DNA of 32,732 bases from a virus, in the IMG/VR virus record IMGVR_UViG_3300043466_000942, positions 1 to 32,732 of that record. One strand, 5' to 3'. A program made the translations under genes and the position numbers. Under the pieces are notes generated by a model. The model had not been told where the DNA came from and did not search any database. It saw only the letters and a list, made by a program, of their open reading frames with translations. Of the stretch, positions 1 through 5,388 are shown piece by piece; the stretch's first letter is position 1, and each line of letters starts with the position of its first letter.

Positions 1-259
1 TAATCTGATGTATTCTTTGTTCTACTTCAGCTCTCACTTCCGTTCTACTCAACTTAGGGATTGTATATTCTAATAGCTTAAATGCTAATTCTAATGCAGC
101 TTGTGGGTCTTTCTTCTTAATCTCCTCCAAATCTTTCGATAGGGTTGATAAGGTATTATCTACTGCTCTTGCTATTGAAAGCTTAACCATCTCCGTAGAA
201 CGATTAACTGCTCCCTTTGGTCTTCCTTTACTTAGCTTATTTCCTTTTTCAAATGCCAT
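1..259 (-). CDS. Terminase small subunit, copy cut by the left edge
   Basis: This is the 5' 86 codons of the small terminase gene, starting at the ATG at 259 and running off the left edge. The complete copy is at 32057-32359. The one difference in this stretch (base 77) is synonymous. It is the assembly overlap, not a second gene. Confidence 0.85.
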   Translation of the reverse strand, partial: MAFEKGNKLSKGRPKGAVNRSTEMVKLSIARAVDNTLSTLSKDLEEIKKKDPQAALELAFKLLEYTIPKLSRTEVRAEVEQRIHQI

Positions 260-293
260 TGTTATTTCCTGTTATTTAAACATTTACTTATAT

Positions 294-303
294 TTTAACA
301 CTC
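294..303 (-). promoter_or_regulatory. Late-promoter-like element before the terminase genes
   Basis: On the minus strand this reads GAGTGTTAAA, preceded by ATATTTTTATATAT, 35 bases upstream of the small terminase ATG at 259. The element in front of the scaffold gene at 19913 has the same layout (ATATTTTTATATA, then CAATTGTTAAA). I infer a phage-specific late promoter. The same bases recur at 32394-32403 in the terminal overlap. Confidence 0.4.
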
Positions 304-326
304 ATATATAAAAATATATCTAAAGC

Positions 327-863
327 CTATTTAAATGGATTATTTAGGTTATCTTTGAGATGCTTCTTTACCTTCTTACAATTAAGGTAGACTGTGGATT
401 TAGATAGCTTTAGTTCTGCTGCTAACTTCTCAAATGTCATCTCCTTATCAAATGCGTACATCTGATATATTTTAGATGGTGCCCATAAACGAGTTCTTTC
501 TAATCGTTTAAGTTCATCCACTACTTCGTTGTATGTGTTATCTATCTTCTCGTCTGAATCTATATTGTATTCTACTTCTACTTCATCATACGTGTCCGAA
601 ATTTGTACATTCCTTTTGCCGGCTTTAATCCTATTGTAAAACCTACTACTAATAAATGCGTGGCAGTACATTAAGTTGAATGAATCTAAATACCAAATAG
701 CTGGATTACATTTCTCAGCTAAGTAAAGGTATAGTTCACCAATCAACTCATCTGCTACTTCCGTATCTTTACATAAATTGAAAGCAACTGCGATGAGCCA
801 TCCGTGTGATTTCCTATATAGGATGTCTAATCTCTTATTATTTTCGGTTTGTATTTTATTCAC
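327..863 (-). CDS. ECF-like sigma factor / HTH transcription protein
   Basis: This 178-residue protein has the layout of a small sigma-70 family protein. Residues about 15-80 form a helical region-2-like segment (LDILYRKSHGWL, then VADELIGELYLYL), and residues about 140-172 form a region-4-like helix-turn-helix (MTFEKLAAELKLSKSTVYLN). The middle is acidic. Its start overlaps the stop of the upstream gene (856-1113) by 8 bases, and the small terminase follows. The role is probably transcriptional control, but a DNA-binding packaging or replication accessory protein is possible because no core-binding residue is diagnostic. The 3' half is duplicated at the right end of the window, where one residue differs (Val to Ile). 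Confidence 0.6.
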   Translation of the reverse strand: MNKIQTENNKRLDILYRKSHGWLIAVAFNLCKDTEVADELIGELYLYLAEKCNPAIWYLDSFNLMYCHAFISSRFYNRIKAGKRNVQISDTYDEVEVEYNIDSDEKIDNTYNEVVDELKRLERTRLWAPSKIYQMYAFDKEMTFEKLAAELKLSKSTVYLNCKKVKKHLKDNLNNPFK

Positions 864-1113
864 CCTTTTCTTTCACAAATTTTCTTAAGGTCTCCACACA
901 CTCACCCCAATGTCTTGCTGATGATTTGCATGAGCAAGGTTGGTTTATCTTCTCACCTCTGATACGATTACACCAACTCCAAAACGCACCCATTAGATGC
1001 TCAGGTAAATAACTCTTAATACCTTCTAACTGGCCTTTTAATTGTTGAAATTCTTCTAAGTTTAATGGAGTGTATTTACTCTCCCCTACGTTTGGTTTAA
1101 TTTCTTCTGACAT
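856..1113 (-). CDS. Small conserved phage protein with PCSC...HW...C motif
   Basis: This 85-residue protein is of unknown function. Its C-terminal half carries PCSCKSSARHWGECVETL, which looks like a small zinc site (Cys-x-Cys, His, Cys) preceded by an amphipathic helix (LEEFQQLKGQLEGIK). I recognise this pattern from small hypothetical proteins near terminase or sigma-like genes in Bacteroidota phages, but no function is established. It starts 3 bases after the stop of the upstream gene and overlaps the downstream sigma-like gene by 8 bases, so it is translated as part of the same unit. Confidence 0.75.
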   Translation of the reverse strand: MSEEIKPNVGESKYTPLNLEEFQQLKGQLEGIKSYLPEHLMGAFWSWCNRIRGEKINQPCSCKSSARHWGECVETLRKFVKEKGE

Positions 1114-1116
1114 ATA

Positions 1117-1314
1117 TTATAATTTTATTCCGTTACACTCACCATCATAATCCTTATCGGTTAATTGGTTTAGCCATTCTTTTCTTTGGCAACATCCGCA
1201 TGATTTGAATCCTAATAAATCAATTGCTATCCATTCTGATAATCTTTCACCAAACCCTAAAGTAAGGACGTGAATTAAGGCTTCAACGTAATCGCCTATT
1301 TTAATCCATTTCAT
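1117..1314 (-). CDS. Small conserved phage protein with CGCCQRKEWLN motif
   Basis: This 65-residue protein starts at MKWIKIG. I chose the ATG at 1314 because it lies one base after the stop of the HNH gene (TAAAATG); a 10-residue longer form would overlap that gene. The N-terminal half is hydrophobic or amphipathic (GDYVEALIHVLTLGFG), followed by LGFKSCGCCQRKEWLNQL, a Cys motif typical of small phage proteins of unknown function. It may bind metal. The neighbours are the HNH nuclease upstream and the PCSC protein downstream, which suggests a packaging or DNA-processing setting. Confidence 0.7.
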   Translation of the reverse strand: MKWIKIGDYVEALIHVLTLGFGERLSEWIAIDLLGFKSCGCCQRKEWLNQLTDKDYDGECNGIKL

Positions 1315-1315
1315 T

Positions 1316-1675
1316 TTATTTAAGTTTATTTCTTTTTCTTTCAAACATTGCTAACATATTTTGTGAACGATTTATCGCTCTTAGATTAGTTAGGTTATTA
1401 TTATGTTTATTACCGTCTATGTGGTCAATCTCTAATCCTTCATTGATTTTACCAACGTATGATTCATATACTAATCTGTGTCCCCTTCTCCATAATCTCC
1501 TTTTATCTTTACCAGCTCCTACGAATAGTCCGTAGTATAAATATCCACTTGGGTGTGTGCGTGGTTTAACCAATCTTAATTCACCTGTTTTATTATAGCG
1601 TGGTGATACTTTAGTACTCCATATAGTACCATCATCTTTAGCGTAATAATCTTCGATTCCTTTAATTTCTTTCAT
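1316..1675 (-). CDS. HNH endonuclease with NUMOD4-like N-terminus
   Basis: This 119-residue protein has an N-terminal NUMOD4-like segment (GIEDYYAKDDGTIWS at residues 6-20) followed by an HNH module: HRLVYESYVG at 67-76, the DHIDGN catalytic and metal motif at 84-89, and NNLTNLRAI at 93-101. This is the layout of phage-borne homing-type HNH nucleases that cut or nick DNA. It lies just past an intrinsic terminator (1695-1728) and starts the gene group that leads into the terminase genes. It may be a free-standing selfish nuclease, or it may help packaging, as HNH proteins next to terminase do in cos phages. The sequence does not decide between these. Confidence 0.87.
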   Translation of the reverse strand: MKEIKGIEDYYAKDDGTIWSTKVSPRYNKTGELRLVKPRTHPSGYLYYGLFVGAGKDKRRLWRRGHRLVYESYVGKINEGLEIDHIDGNKHNNNLTNLRAINRSQNMLAMFERKRNKLK

Positions 1676-1694
1676 AGTTTTAATTTTGTGACAT

Positions 1695-1728
1695 AAAAAA
1701 GCCAGCCCCTAAATGAAAAAGGGCTGGC
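1695..1728 (-). terminator. Intrinsic terminator at the end of the early operon
   Basis: On the minus strand GCCAGCCC pairs with GGGCTGGC (1721-1728 with 1701-1708) around a 12-base loop, and the stem is followed directly by six T (1695-1700). It lies about 100 bases beyond the stop of the last small early gene (1828-2004) and 20 bases before the HNH start, so it separates the early operon from the HNH group. No clear new promoter is visible in that 20-base gap, so read-through is likely. Confidence 0.85.
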
Positions 1729-1735
1729 ATAATAT

Positions 1736-1829
1736 AAGGTAAACACGCAGCGGAATAAATAAAATGGCAGTTCGATAAAAGACCGCTGCGGTTATACATA
1801 TAACAATTGATTGTGTTTTTGTTTACCTT
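1736..1829 (-). ncRNA. Two-stem structured 3' element, loop-motif family member C
   Basis: Nested inverted repeats lie here. The outer arms are 1736-1744 with 1821-1829 (AAGGTAAAC/GTTTACCTT), and the inner arms are 1746-1753 with 1783-1790 (CGCAGCGG/CCGCTGCG). The inner loop carries TATCGAACTGCCAT on the minus strand, resembling the loops at 3116-3161 and 4687-4721. The outer arm overlaps the stop codon of the gene at 1828-2004, and an intrinsic terminator follows. It is probably a 3' untranslated structure; its function is unknown. Confidence 0.5.
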
Positions 1830-2004
1830 AATTCTTTTGTACATCGTTTACGTTAATAATTTGTGTGTTTATCTTTTCAGTTGCTGCATCTATTAGTGCC
1901 TGCATATCCATATTTTCTAATACGAATAACATTTCTTCGTGAGTTATTTCTGAAGTAGATTTCTTTAATAGTCTTTCCAACTTCTCTTTCTTACTTTCTT
2001 GCAT
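1828..2004 (-). CDS. Small acidic/basic helical protein, unknown
   Basis: This 58-residue ORF (starts MQESKKEKLERLLKK, ends NVNDVQKN) has an ATG 14 bases inside the preceding gene (1991-2326). It is a predicted all-helical protein with a basic first third and a hydrophobic helix around EEMLFVLENMDMQALIDAA. I recognise no family. Tight overlap with its neighbour and a stop exactly at a structured 3' element support it as a real last gene of the early operon. Confidence 0.62.
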   Translation of the reverse strand: MQESKKEKLERLLKKSTSEITHEEMLFVLENMDMQALIDAATEKINTQIINVNDVQKN

Positions 2005-2326
2005 TTTGTTTTAGTTTTACTTTATCAATTATAATTTCTCTACCAATTGGGTCCAGCTCTATTGTTTGCAATTCTTTTTGAATATGCTGGGTAGGTTTAA
2101 TAGTTGCTATGTATTCATTCATACTTTCTTCTAGCTTCCTTTTACTTTGTGAATATTCCCAAGCTTCTCTTACTGCTTTCTCATCTACACCTTTAAACTT
2201 TGGCATCTCTAATGTATCTTCTAACCATTTGTTAAGGTCTGAAACTATTTCCTTTACATCTTCTCTATCTAGCTGTGTAGTAATAGAAAGCAAAATCTTC
2301 TCTTTATCTTTTTGTATTTGTATCAT
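1991..2326 (-). CDS. Hypothetical early protein
   Basis: This 111-residue helical, charged protein has no recognised domain. A central Trp-containing helix (EIVSDLNKWLEDTL) and a lysine/glutamate-rich second half (QSKRKLEESMNEY) suggest a helical bundle or coiled-coil partner. Its ATG follows the stop of the 55-residue upstream gene after a single base (TAAAATG). Position inside the replication-gene operon suggests a replication accessory role, but this is inference from context only. Confidence 0.65.
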   Translation of the reverse strand: MIQIQKDKEKILLSITTQLDREDVKEIVSDLNKWLEDTLEMPKFKGVDEKAVREAWEYSQSKRKLEESMNEYIATIKPTQHIQKELQTIELDPIGREIIIDKVKLKQNARK

Positions 2327-2327
2327 T

Positions 2328-2495
2328 TTATCTTTTTAATATATCTTCAAACATTTTATCAAATTCTTCTTCAGTAACAGGTCCAACCATTTTCTTTGGC
2401 TGTAATACTTGAATACTTTCACTTACAGGTGCTTCAGCTTCTATTGGTTCGCTGAATAATGATTGGTATTTACTATATAATTCTTCTTGTCCCAT
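2328..2495 (-). CDS. Small protein with C-terminal EEFDKMFEDIL motif
   Basis: This 55-residue ORF starts MGQEELYSKY. Its end, TEEEFDKMFEDILKR, resembles the last residues of the upstream initiator-like protein (KEFDEVFAGML). The shared acidic/hydrophobic tail could be a common docking peptide for one partner, for example a helicase or its loader; that is inference. It lies 10 bases after the stop of the initiator gene and one base before the next ATG. Confidence 0.62.
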   Translation of the reverse strand: MGQEELYSKYQSLFSEPIEAEAPVSESIQVLQPKKMVGPVTEEEFDKMFEDILKR

Positions 2496-2505
2496 AACTT
2501 ATTTT

Positions 2506-3018
2506 TTATAACATTCCGGCAAAAACTTCATCAAATTCTTTTTGTCTTTCTTTTACTTTATCTATAACCTGTTCCTGTTCTTGTTCTTTAGCTTTATCCT
2601 TAACTTGTTCTTGTTCTTGTTCCTTGGGGGTATCCATAGGGTATAGATAGGGTATAGATAGGGTAGCGATACCCTTAACATCTTTAATTAAATTTAATCC
2701 ATTTAATGTTTTAATTGCTGACAGAACTGCTTTATTTTTACTTTCTAAGAAATTATCTCCATACTGAATAGTGCAAAACTTATTAACTATCCATTTTTCA
2801 TCAGTAATTTTAGAAAGCTTTCCAGAGAATGTTTCTATTAAATCTTTTTCTGTTATATTAGTATTACAGAAGTAATTAAGATTTTTAATATTACTTAGCC
2901 ATATACCAGCATTATCACAGCTGTCTAATATGTAAATCCAAATTAATTTATAATCATTTGGTAATTGTGAGAACCATACATCGTTCCACTTGTTTGTATC
3001 AGTAAATCTTTTTGCCAT
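2506..3018 (-). CDS. Replication initiator-like protein (winged-helix/DnaD-like N-terminus)
   Basis: This is a 170-residue protein. The N-terminus (FTDTNKWNDVWFSQL, then YKLIWIYILDSCDNAGIW, residues about 5-41) resembles the winged-helix replication proteins of low-GC and Bacteroidota phages. After about residue 115 comes a highly charged linker with an internal duplication (KEQEQEQVKDKA, then KEQEQEQVIDKV), ending in a short acidic tail. Three tandem 11-bp repeats lie in the gene at the domain junction (2636-2668), reminiscent of lambda O, where the origin sits inside the initiator gene. The promoter at 3201-3231 and a structured leader lie upstream. I infer origin binding and helicase recruitment; no catalytic motif is expected or seen. 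Confidence 0.62.
   Translation of the reverse strand: MAKRFTDTNKWNDVWFSQLPNDYKLIWIYILDSCDNAGIWLSNIKNLNYFCNTNITEKDLIETFSGKLSKITDEKWIVNKFCTIQYGDNFLESKNKAVLSAIKTLNGLNLIKDVKGIATLSIPYLYPMDTPKEQEQEQVKDKAKEQEQEQVIDKVKERQKEFDEVFAGML
2636..2668. repeat. Three tandem 11-bp repeats inside the initiator gene (candidate origin iterons)
   Basis: The plus strand shows ATAGGGTATAG at 2636-2646, the same at 2647-2657, and ATAGGGTAGCG at 2658-2668. The array is flanked by inverted GGGTAT (about 2628-2633) and ATACCC (2669-2674). The 11-bp period would put each site on the same face of the helix. The array encodes IATLSIPYLYP, so a purely coding origin is possible, but exact repetition across different codons argues for selection on the DNA. 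Confidence 0.5.
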
Positions 3019-3093
3019 TTCATTTATTGTTTAAGTAGTTGTATATAAATAGTGAGTAGTTTTTCCAAAAAGCAATATTAACTAAAATATTTT

Positions 3094-3194
3094 AAAAAAA
3101 TTAGAAAGGGGAGTATTTTCATGGCAGAAAGTAGATAGAATGTTACAAATATATCGTATCTTACTCCCCTTCTAATAAGCTAATCAACTATGAA
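3094..3194 (-). ncRNA. Candidate small RNA or transcription attenuator, loop-motif family member A
   Basis: A minus-strand promoter at 3201-3231 would start RNA near 3194. Almost at once comes a 14-bp stem (3162-3175 with 3101-3115, one bulged base) enclosing 46 bases, followed by seven T (3094-3100). This is the form of an autonomous RNA of about 95-100 bases ending at an intrinsic terminator, or of an attenuated leader for the initiator gene at 3018. The loop carries TATCTACTTTCTGCCAT on the minus strand, shared with two other intergenic stem-loops. Confidence 0.5.
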
Positions 3195-3200
3195 TTAATA

Positions 3201-3231
3201 CAAAGATACGAAATTAAATTCATATATCCAA
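3201..3231 (-). promoter_or_regulatory. Bacteroidota-type promoter upstream of the initiator gene
   Basis: On the minus strand TTGG (3228-3231) is followed after exactly 19 bases by TATCTTTG (3201-3208). This matches the known Bacteroidota primary-sigma consensus (TTTG near -33, TAnnTTTG near -7). The other two promoters of this type, at 4494-4524 and 5346-5376, have identical elements and identical spacing. Confidence 0.78.
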
Positions 3232-3234
3232 ATA

Positions 3235-3666
3235 TTATTTGTGTTTACAATTGTATCCATGCCATCTTTTATATAGAGGTAGAGATGTTTTAAATCCACA
3301 ATGTTCACATTTTACCATAACATTGTTTGGATGCTTTTTTGATTTAGCAGAAGCTTTACCACCAGCAATTGCATTTTTGATTGTTTCTTTTTTTGATAAT
3401 CCAAATATTCCAAATCCTTCTTCTTTAGAACGAGGACCTACTATATTCCCTATCTCTTTAGAAAGTTTTACTCTATCTTCTTTTTTCATAGAGTGAAATC
3501 CTAATTTATTATCTTTGGCTGTTTTACCACCTTTAGCTCCACCTATTTTTCCACCATTTGAACAACTTTGTTTAGTTCTATTTTCATTGATAGTAATTTT
3601 TTGAATAGTAATAGTATCATCACCTTTCATTGGGATATTACCCCATTGTATTTCTTTCTTAGCCAT
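3235..3666 (-). CDS. NUMOD3-like, zinc-finger DNA-binding protein
   Basis: This 143-residue basic protein starts at MAKKEIQWG; the ATG at 3666 overlaps the stop of the ATPase gene by 8 bases, and a TTG 9 bases upstream is less likely. The middle holds Gly/Lys-rich segments of the nuclease-associated modular type (SNGGKIGGAKGGKTAKDN, residues about 37-54; GGKASAKSKKHPN further on). The C-terminus is a Cys2-His-Cys finger, CEHCGFKTSLPLYKRWHGYNC. These parts are common in phage homing nucleases, but I see no HNH or GIY-YIG catalytic core. It is probably a DNA-binding accessory protein, or a nuclease remnant that lost its catalytic domain. Confidence 0.62.
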   Translation of the reverse strand: MAKKEIQWGNIPMKGDDTITIQKITINENRTKQSCSNGGKIGGAKGGKTAKDNKLGFHSMKKEDRVKLSKEIGNIVGPRSKEEGFGIFGLSKKETIKNAIAGGKASAKSKKHPNNVMVKCEHCGFKTSLPLYKRWHGYNCKHK

Positions 3667-4471
3667 TTTTAACAATTTGATTATTAACTAATGTTTTCCA
3701 CTTTGATGGATAGTTTTCTCTAATATCAGCTATCTTTGTAGCAACACGTGGAGTAATCTCATGTAAAGCTTTGTAATTATCTTTAATAAAATCAATTGTA
3801 TTATCAATAACTGTTTTTGAATAACCACCTTCCTTACCTTCACAATTTGTCCCTAACATCTCACAATCTTCAATTAGATGAATAGTGTACAATAACTTTT
3901 CTTGAGTGTTTAGATACACAGGAATGATATTAAAACGAGAACCAATAGCGTTCCAATGGTTCTTAGCTTTCTTAGCAATATCCTCAACCGTATCGTTTGT
4001 AATCCATATAATAGTACCTTGAAAATCAAAACTCATAGGTACTTCATTCTCTCTCATCAATTGGTTAGCTGATGCTCTTTCCCAACTAATCATTCTTTCA
4101 CCCTTAGTTACATCGGTAGCACCTTTTAACATATCTAATATTGCATTCTTTTCAGCTGGAGATTTATGGATAATATCACAGTCATCCAATACAACAACTC
4201 TACCTTTACCTCTATTTAAATAAAGTTTAACATAAAGTGCTGGTGCTGATATAGATGCACCTTTAATATATTCCACTCTCTTTTCAGCTTTAGCATCTGT
4301 AAATGCTTTTTTAACCCAATAGGTTTTGCCAGTACCAGCATCACCTGATACTAATAAACCTTTAAGGGCTGAATACTTTGGAGAAACGAATGATTTTGTC
4401 ATAGTGTAAACTGTATCGAATTTTTCAATTACATCGTTTACAACAGGGTTGAATTTGTTTGTCTTTTTCAT
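3659..4471 (-). CDS. AAA+ ATPase, probable helicase loader or replication ATPase
   Basis: This 270-residue P-loop ATPase has Walker A GDAGTGKT at residues 43-50, Walker B RVVVLDDCD at 91-99, a sensor-1-like WITND at 156-160, and an arginine-finger candidate in GSRFN (R179). There is no helicase or polymerase domain, and the size fits phage DnaC-like loaders or stand-alone AAA+ proteins. Its place at the head of the operon with the initiator-like gene suggests it loads or remodels a host helicase at the origin. A strong host-type promoter (4494-4524) lies just upstream, so it is probably among the first genes expressed. An untypical AAA+ role, for example in DNA transposition or packaging, is less likely. 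Confidence 0.8.
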   Translation of the reverse strand: MKKTNKFNPVVNDVIEKFDTVYTMTKSFVSPKYSALKGLLVSGDAGTGKTYWVKKAFTDAKAEKRVEYIKGASISAPALYVKLYLNRGKGRVVVLDDCDIIHKSPAEKNAILDMLKGATDVTKGERMISWERASANQLMRENEVPMSFDFQGTIIWITNDTVEDIAKKAKNHWNAIGSRFNIIPVYLNTQEKLLYTIHLIEDCEMLGTNCEGKEGGYSKTVIDNTIDFIKDNYKALHEITPRVATKIADIRENYPSKWKTLVNNQIVKNG

Positions 4472-4493
4472 ATCTTATTTTTTTGATTATACT

Positions 4494-4524
4494 CAAAGAT
4501 ACGAAAAATCTATGGAACTACCAA
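4494..4524 (-). promoter_or_regulatory. Bacteroidota-type promoter of the AAA+ ATPase gene
   Basis: On the minus strand TTGG (4521-4524), 19 bases, then TATCTTTG (4494-4501), the same layout as at 3201 and 5346. The predicted RNA start is about 15 bases before the ATG at 4471, giving a very short leader. Confidence 0.8.
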
Positions 4525-4554
4525 GTGTTTTACCTATTATTTTAGTAGTTTTTG

Positions 4555-4581
4555 CTAACTTGTTGATAATCAATTGGTTAG
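4555..4581. promoter_or_regulatory. Operator-like dyad upstream of the early promoter
   Basis: A 27-base interrupted palindrome lies about 30 bases upstream of the -33 element: CTAAC, TTG, TTGAT, A, ATCAA, TTG, GTTAG. The outer and inner arms are perfect and only the two TTG spacers fail to pair. This is the form of a binding site for a dimeric regulator. No repressor gene was recognised, so the ligand may be a host protein. Confidence 0.35.
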
Positions 4582-4650
4582 TTTTTTAGCTATTTTAAAG
4601 TGTTTTAAGGTGGGTCTAATCGTTTGGTAGGGTAAGTATCCAAAGGACAT

Positions 4651-4673
4651 AAAAAACCCCCTAGAAAGGGGGT
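4651..4673 (-). terminator. Intrinsic terminator after the 4738-5013 gene
   Basis: On the minus strand CCCCC (4668-4672) pairs with GGGGG (4657-4661) around TTTCTA, extended by one A-T pair, and is followed by T6 (4651-4656). It closes the two-gene unit 5338-4738 and insulates it from the early promoter further down. Confidence 0.85.
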
Positions 4674-4675
4674 CT

Positions 4676-4734
4676 ATTGGGTGGTAATTCAAATGAAATA
4701 TATGTCAATGGCAGAAATAGATACCAACCCCAAT
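4676..4734 (-). ncRNA. Structured 3' element, loop-motif family member B
   Basis: Arms 4676-4686 and 4722-4734 form 11 base pairs with two single-base bulges. The 35-base loop and the edge of the arm carry TATCTATTTCTGCCAT on the minus strand, nearly the same as in the stem-loop at 3101-3175. The element starts four bases after the stop codon of the gene at 4738-5013 and is followed by an intrinsic terminator. Confidence 0.5.
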
Positions 4735-4737
4735 ACT

Positions 4738-5013
4738 TTATTCTAATATAATCCACTCATCCTTTTCGGCTGTGGCTTCTTTTAGTTTCCTTTCACTTAG
4801 AAGGAAAGGGTAAATATCTTTAAATTGTGTGAATGATAGTTTCTTATCAGCCTTAGCCTGTTTAACAATACTATCTATTCTATTTTCTAATAAGGTTAGT
4901 TTTTCAGTTTCATCAATGTATCCATCAATTTCACTCAATACTTTATATACTTCCTTACTTCCGGCTTTCATCAACTTATTGAATTCAGCTCTTAATTCAG
5001 TTTCAAAATCCAT
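4738..5013 (-). CDS. Hypothetical protein
   Basis: This 91-residue, strongly charged, helical protein matches no family I know. It opens MDFETELRAEFNKLM, has a central helical stretch (EKLTLLENRIDSIVKQAKA) that could form a coiled coil, and ends in an acidic tail (EKDEWIILE). Its ATG lies 1 base before the upstream stop, in a TTAATATG context. It is the last gene of a two-gene unit closed by a stem-loop and terminator. Confidence 0.65.
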   Translation of the reverse strand: MDFETELRAEFNKLMKAGSKEVYKVLSEIDGYIDETEKLTLLENRIDSIVKQAKADKKLSFTQFKDIYPFLLSERKLKEATAEKDEWIILE

Positions 5014-5014
5014 A

Positions 5015-5338
5015 TTAATCGTTTAAGGGTACGCAGTTTGGAACTTCTCTACCATCTACTGTCTTTGTACCAACCTGTACATAATTTTCCCAACATGGGT
5101 CATTAGGTCCTTTTTCCAAAGGTGCTAGGTTAATACCTCTAAAATTAGTATCGTATTTAATTCTAGCCATCACCTTCTTATCAGTTGATTTAATCTTCTT
5201 CATCTTATCTCTATCGTATGTAGAAATACAAATGGCTGCAGCTTGTTCCACTTCGTATCCAGCTTTAATTTCTGCTGGTATGCAATATTCTAAATACTGC
5301 TCTTTTGTTTCTCCTGCTTTTGGCTTATCTACTGGCAT
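5015..5338 (-). CDS. Conserved small phage protein (PCxxxY...GRxVPNCVP)
   Basis: This 107-residue protein has two recognisable parts. Residues about 7-45 (AGETKEQYLEYCIPAEIKAG, then AAAICISTYD) match a short helical domain common in phage head proteins and portal or protease fusions. The C-terminus has DPCWENYVQVGTK and REVPNCVP, a Cys-containing motif often seen C-terminal to XkdF-type proteases in Bacteroidota phages. The XkdF-like protein of this genome (6583-7956) lies just across the sigma gene. It is likely a head-assembly-related module; the exact role is unknown. A late-promoter-like element lies about 50 bases upstream (5389-5398). Confidence 0.62.
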   Translation of the reverse strand: MPVDKPKAGETKEQYLEYCIPAEIKAGYEVEQAAAICISTYDRDKMKKIKSTDKKVMARIKYDTNFRGINLAPLEKGPNDPCWENYVQVGTKTVDGREVPNCVPLND

Positions 5339-5345
5339 AATCTTT

Positions 5346-5376
5346 TTGGTTTTATCAGTTATTTTTTGTATCTTTG
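5346..5376 (+). promoter_or_regulatory. Bacteroidota-type promoter of the late sigma gene
   Basis: TTGG (5346-5349), 19 bases, TATCTTTG (5369-5376), identical in form to the two minus-strand early promoters. It is the only such promoter I found on the plus strand and lies 52 bases before the ATG at 5429. Host polymerase should therefore make the phage sigma factor early. Confidence 0.8.
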
Positions 5377-5388
5377 TAATACTACTAA

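Larger units (their letters stand above)
1..632. repeat. Terminal overlap, left copy (circular contig closure)
   Basis: These bases recur at the right end of the window (32101-32732) in the same orientation. I see six differences, at 77, 342, 396, 471, 531 and 575, and all are transitions. Five are synonymous in the genes they hit; the sixth (575) changes Val to Ile. That pattern fits natural strain variation better than sequencing error. The overlap implies a circular or circularly permuted genome of about 32,100 bp, although a fixed direct terminal repeat cannot be excluded from sequence alone. Confidence 0.93.

Noticed and set aside
3120-3137. Plus-strand mini-ORF starting ATGGCAGAAAGT with an AAGGGGAG-like sequence upstream
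   Set aside because: It would encode five residues (MAESR). Similar plus-strand mini-ORFs at 1774 and 4708 also begin ATGGCAG, but none has a plus-strand promoter and the GGGGAG lies in the stem arm, so a shared structure is the simpler explanation.
3668-3677. Another exact AATTGTTAAA copy on the minus strand
   Set aside because: It encodes the last residues of the ATPase (QIVKN). It also sits just before the next ATG, so a promoter role is possible, but coding explains it. A similar IVK coding hit is at about 4858-4867.
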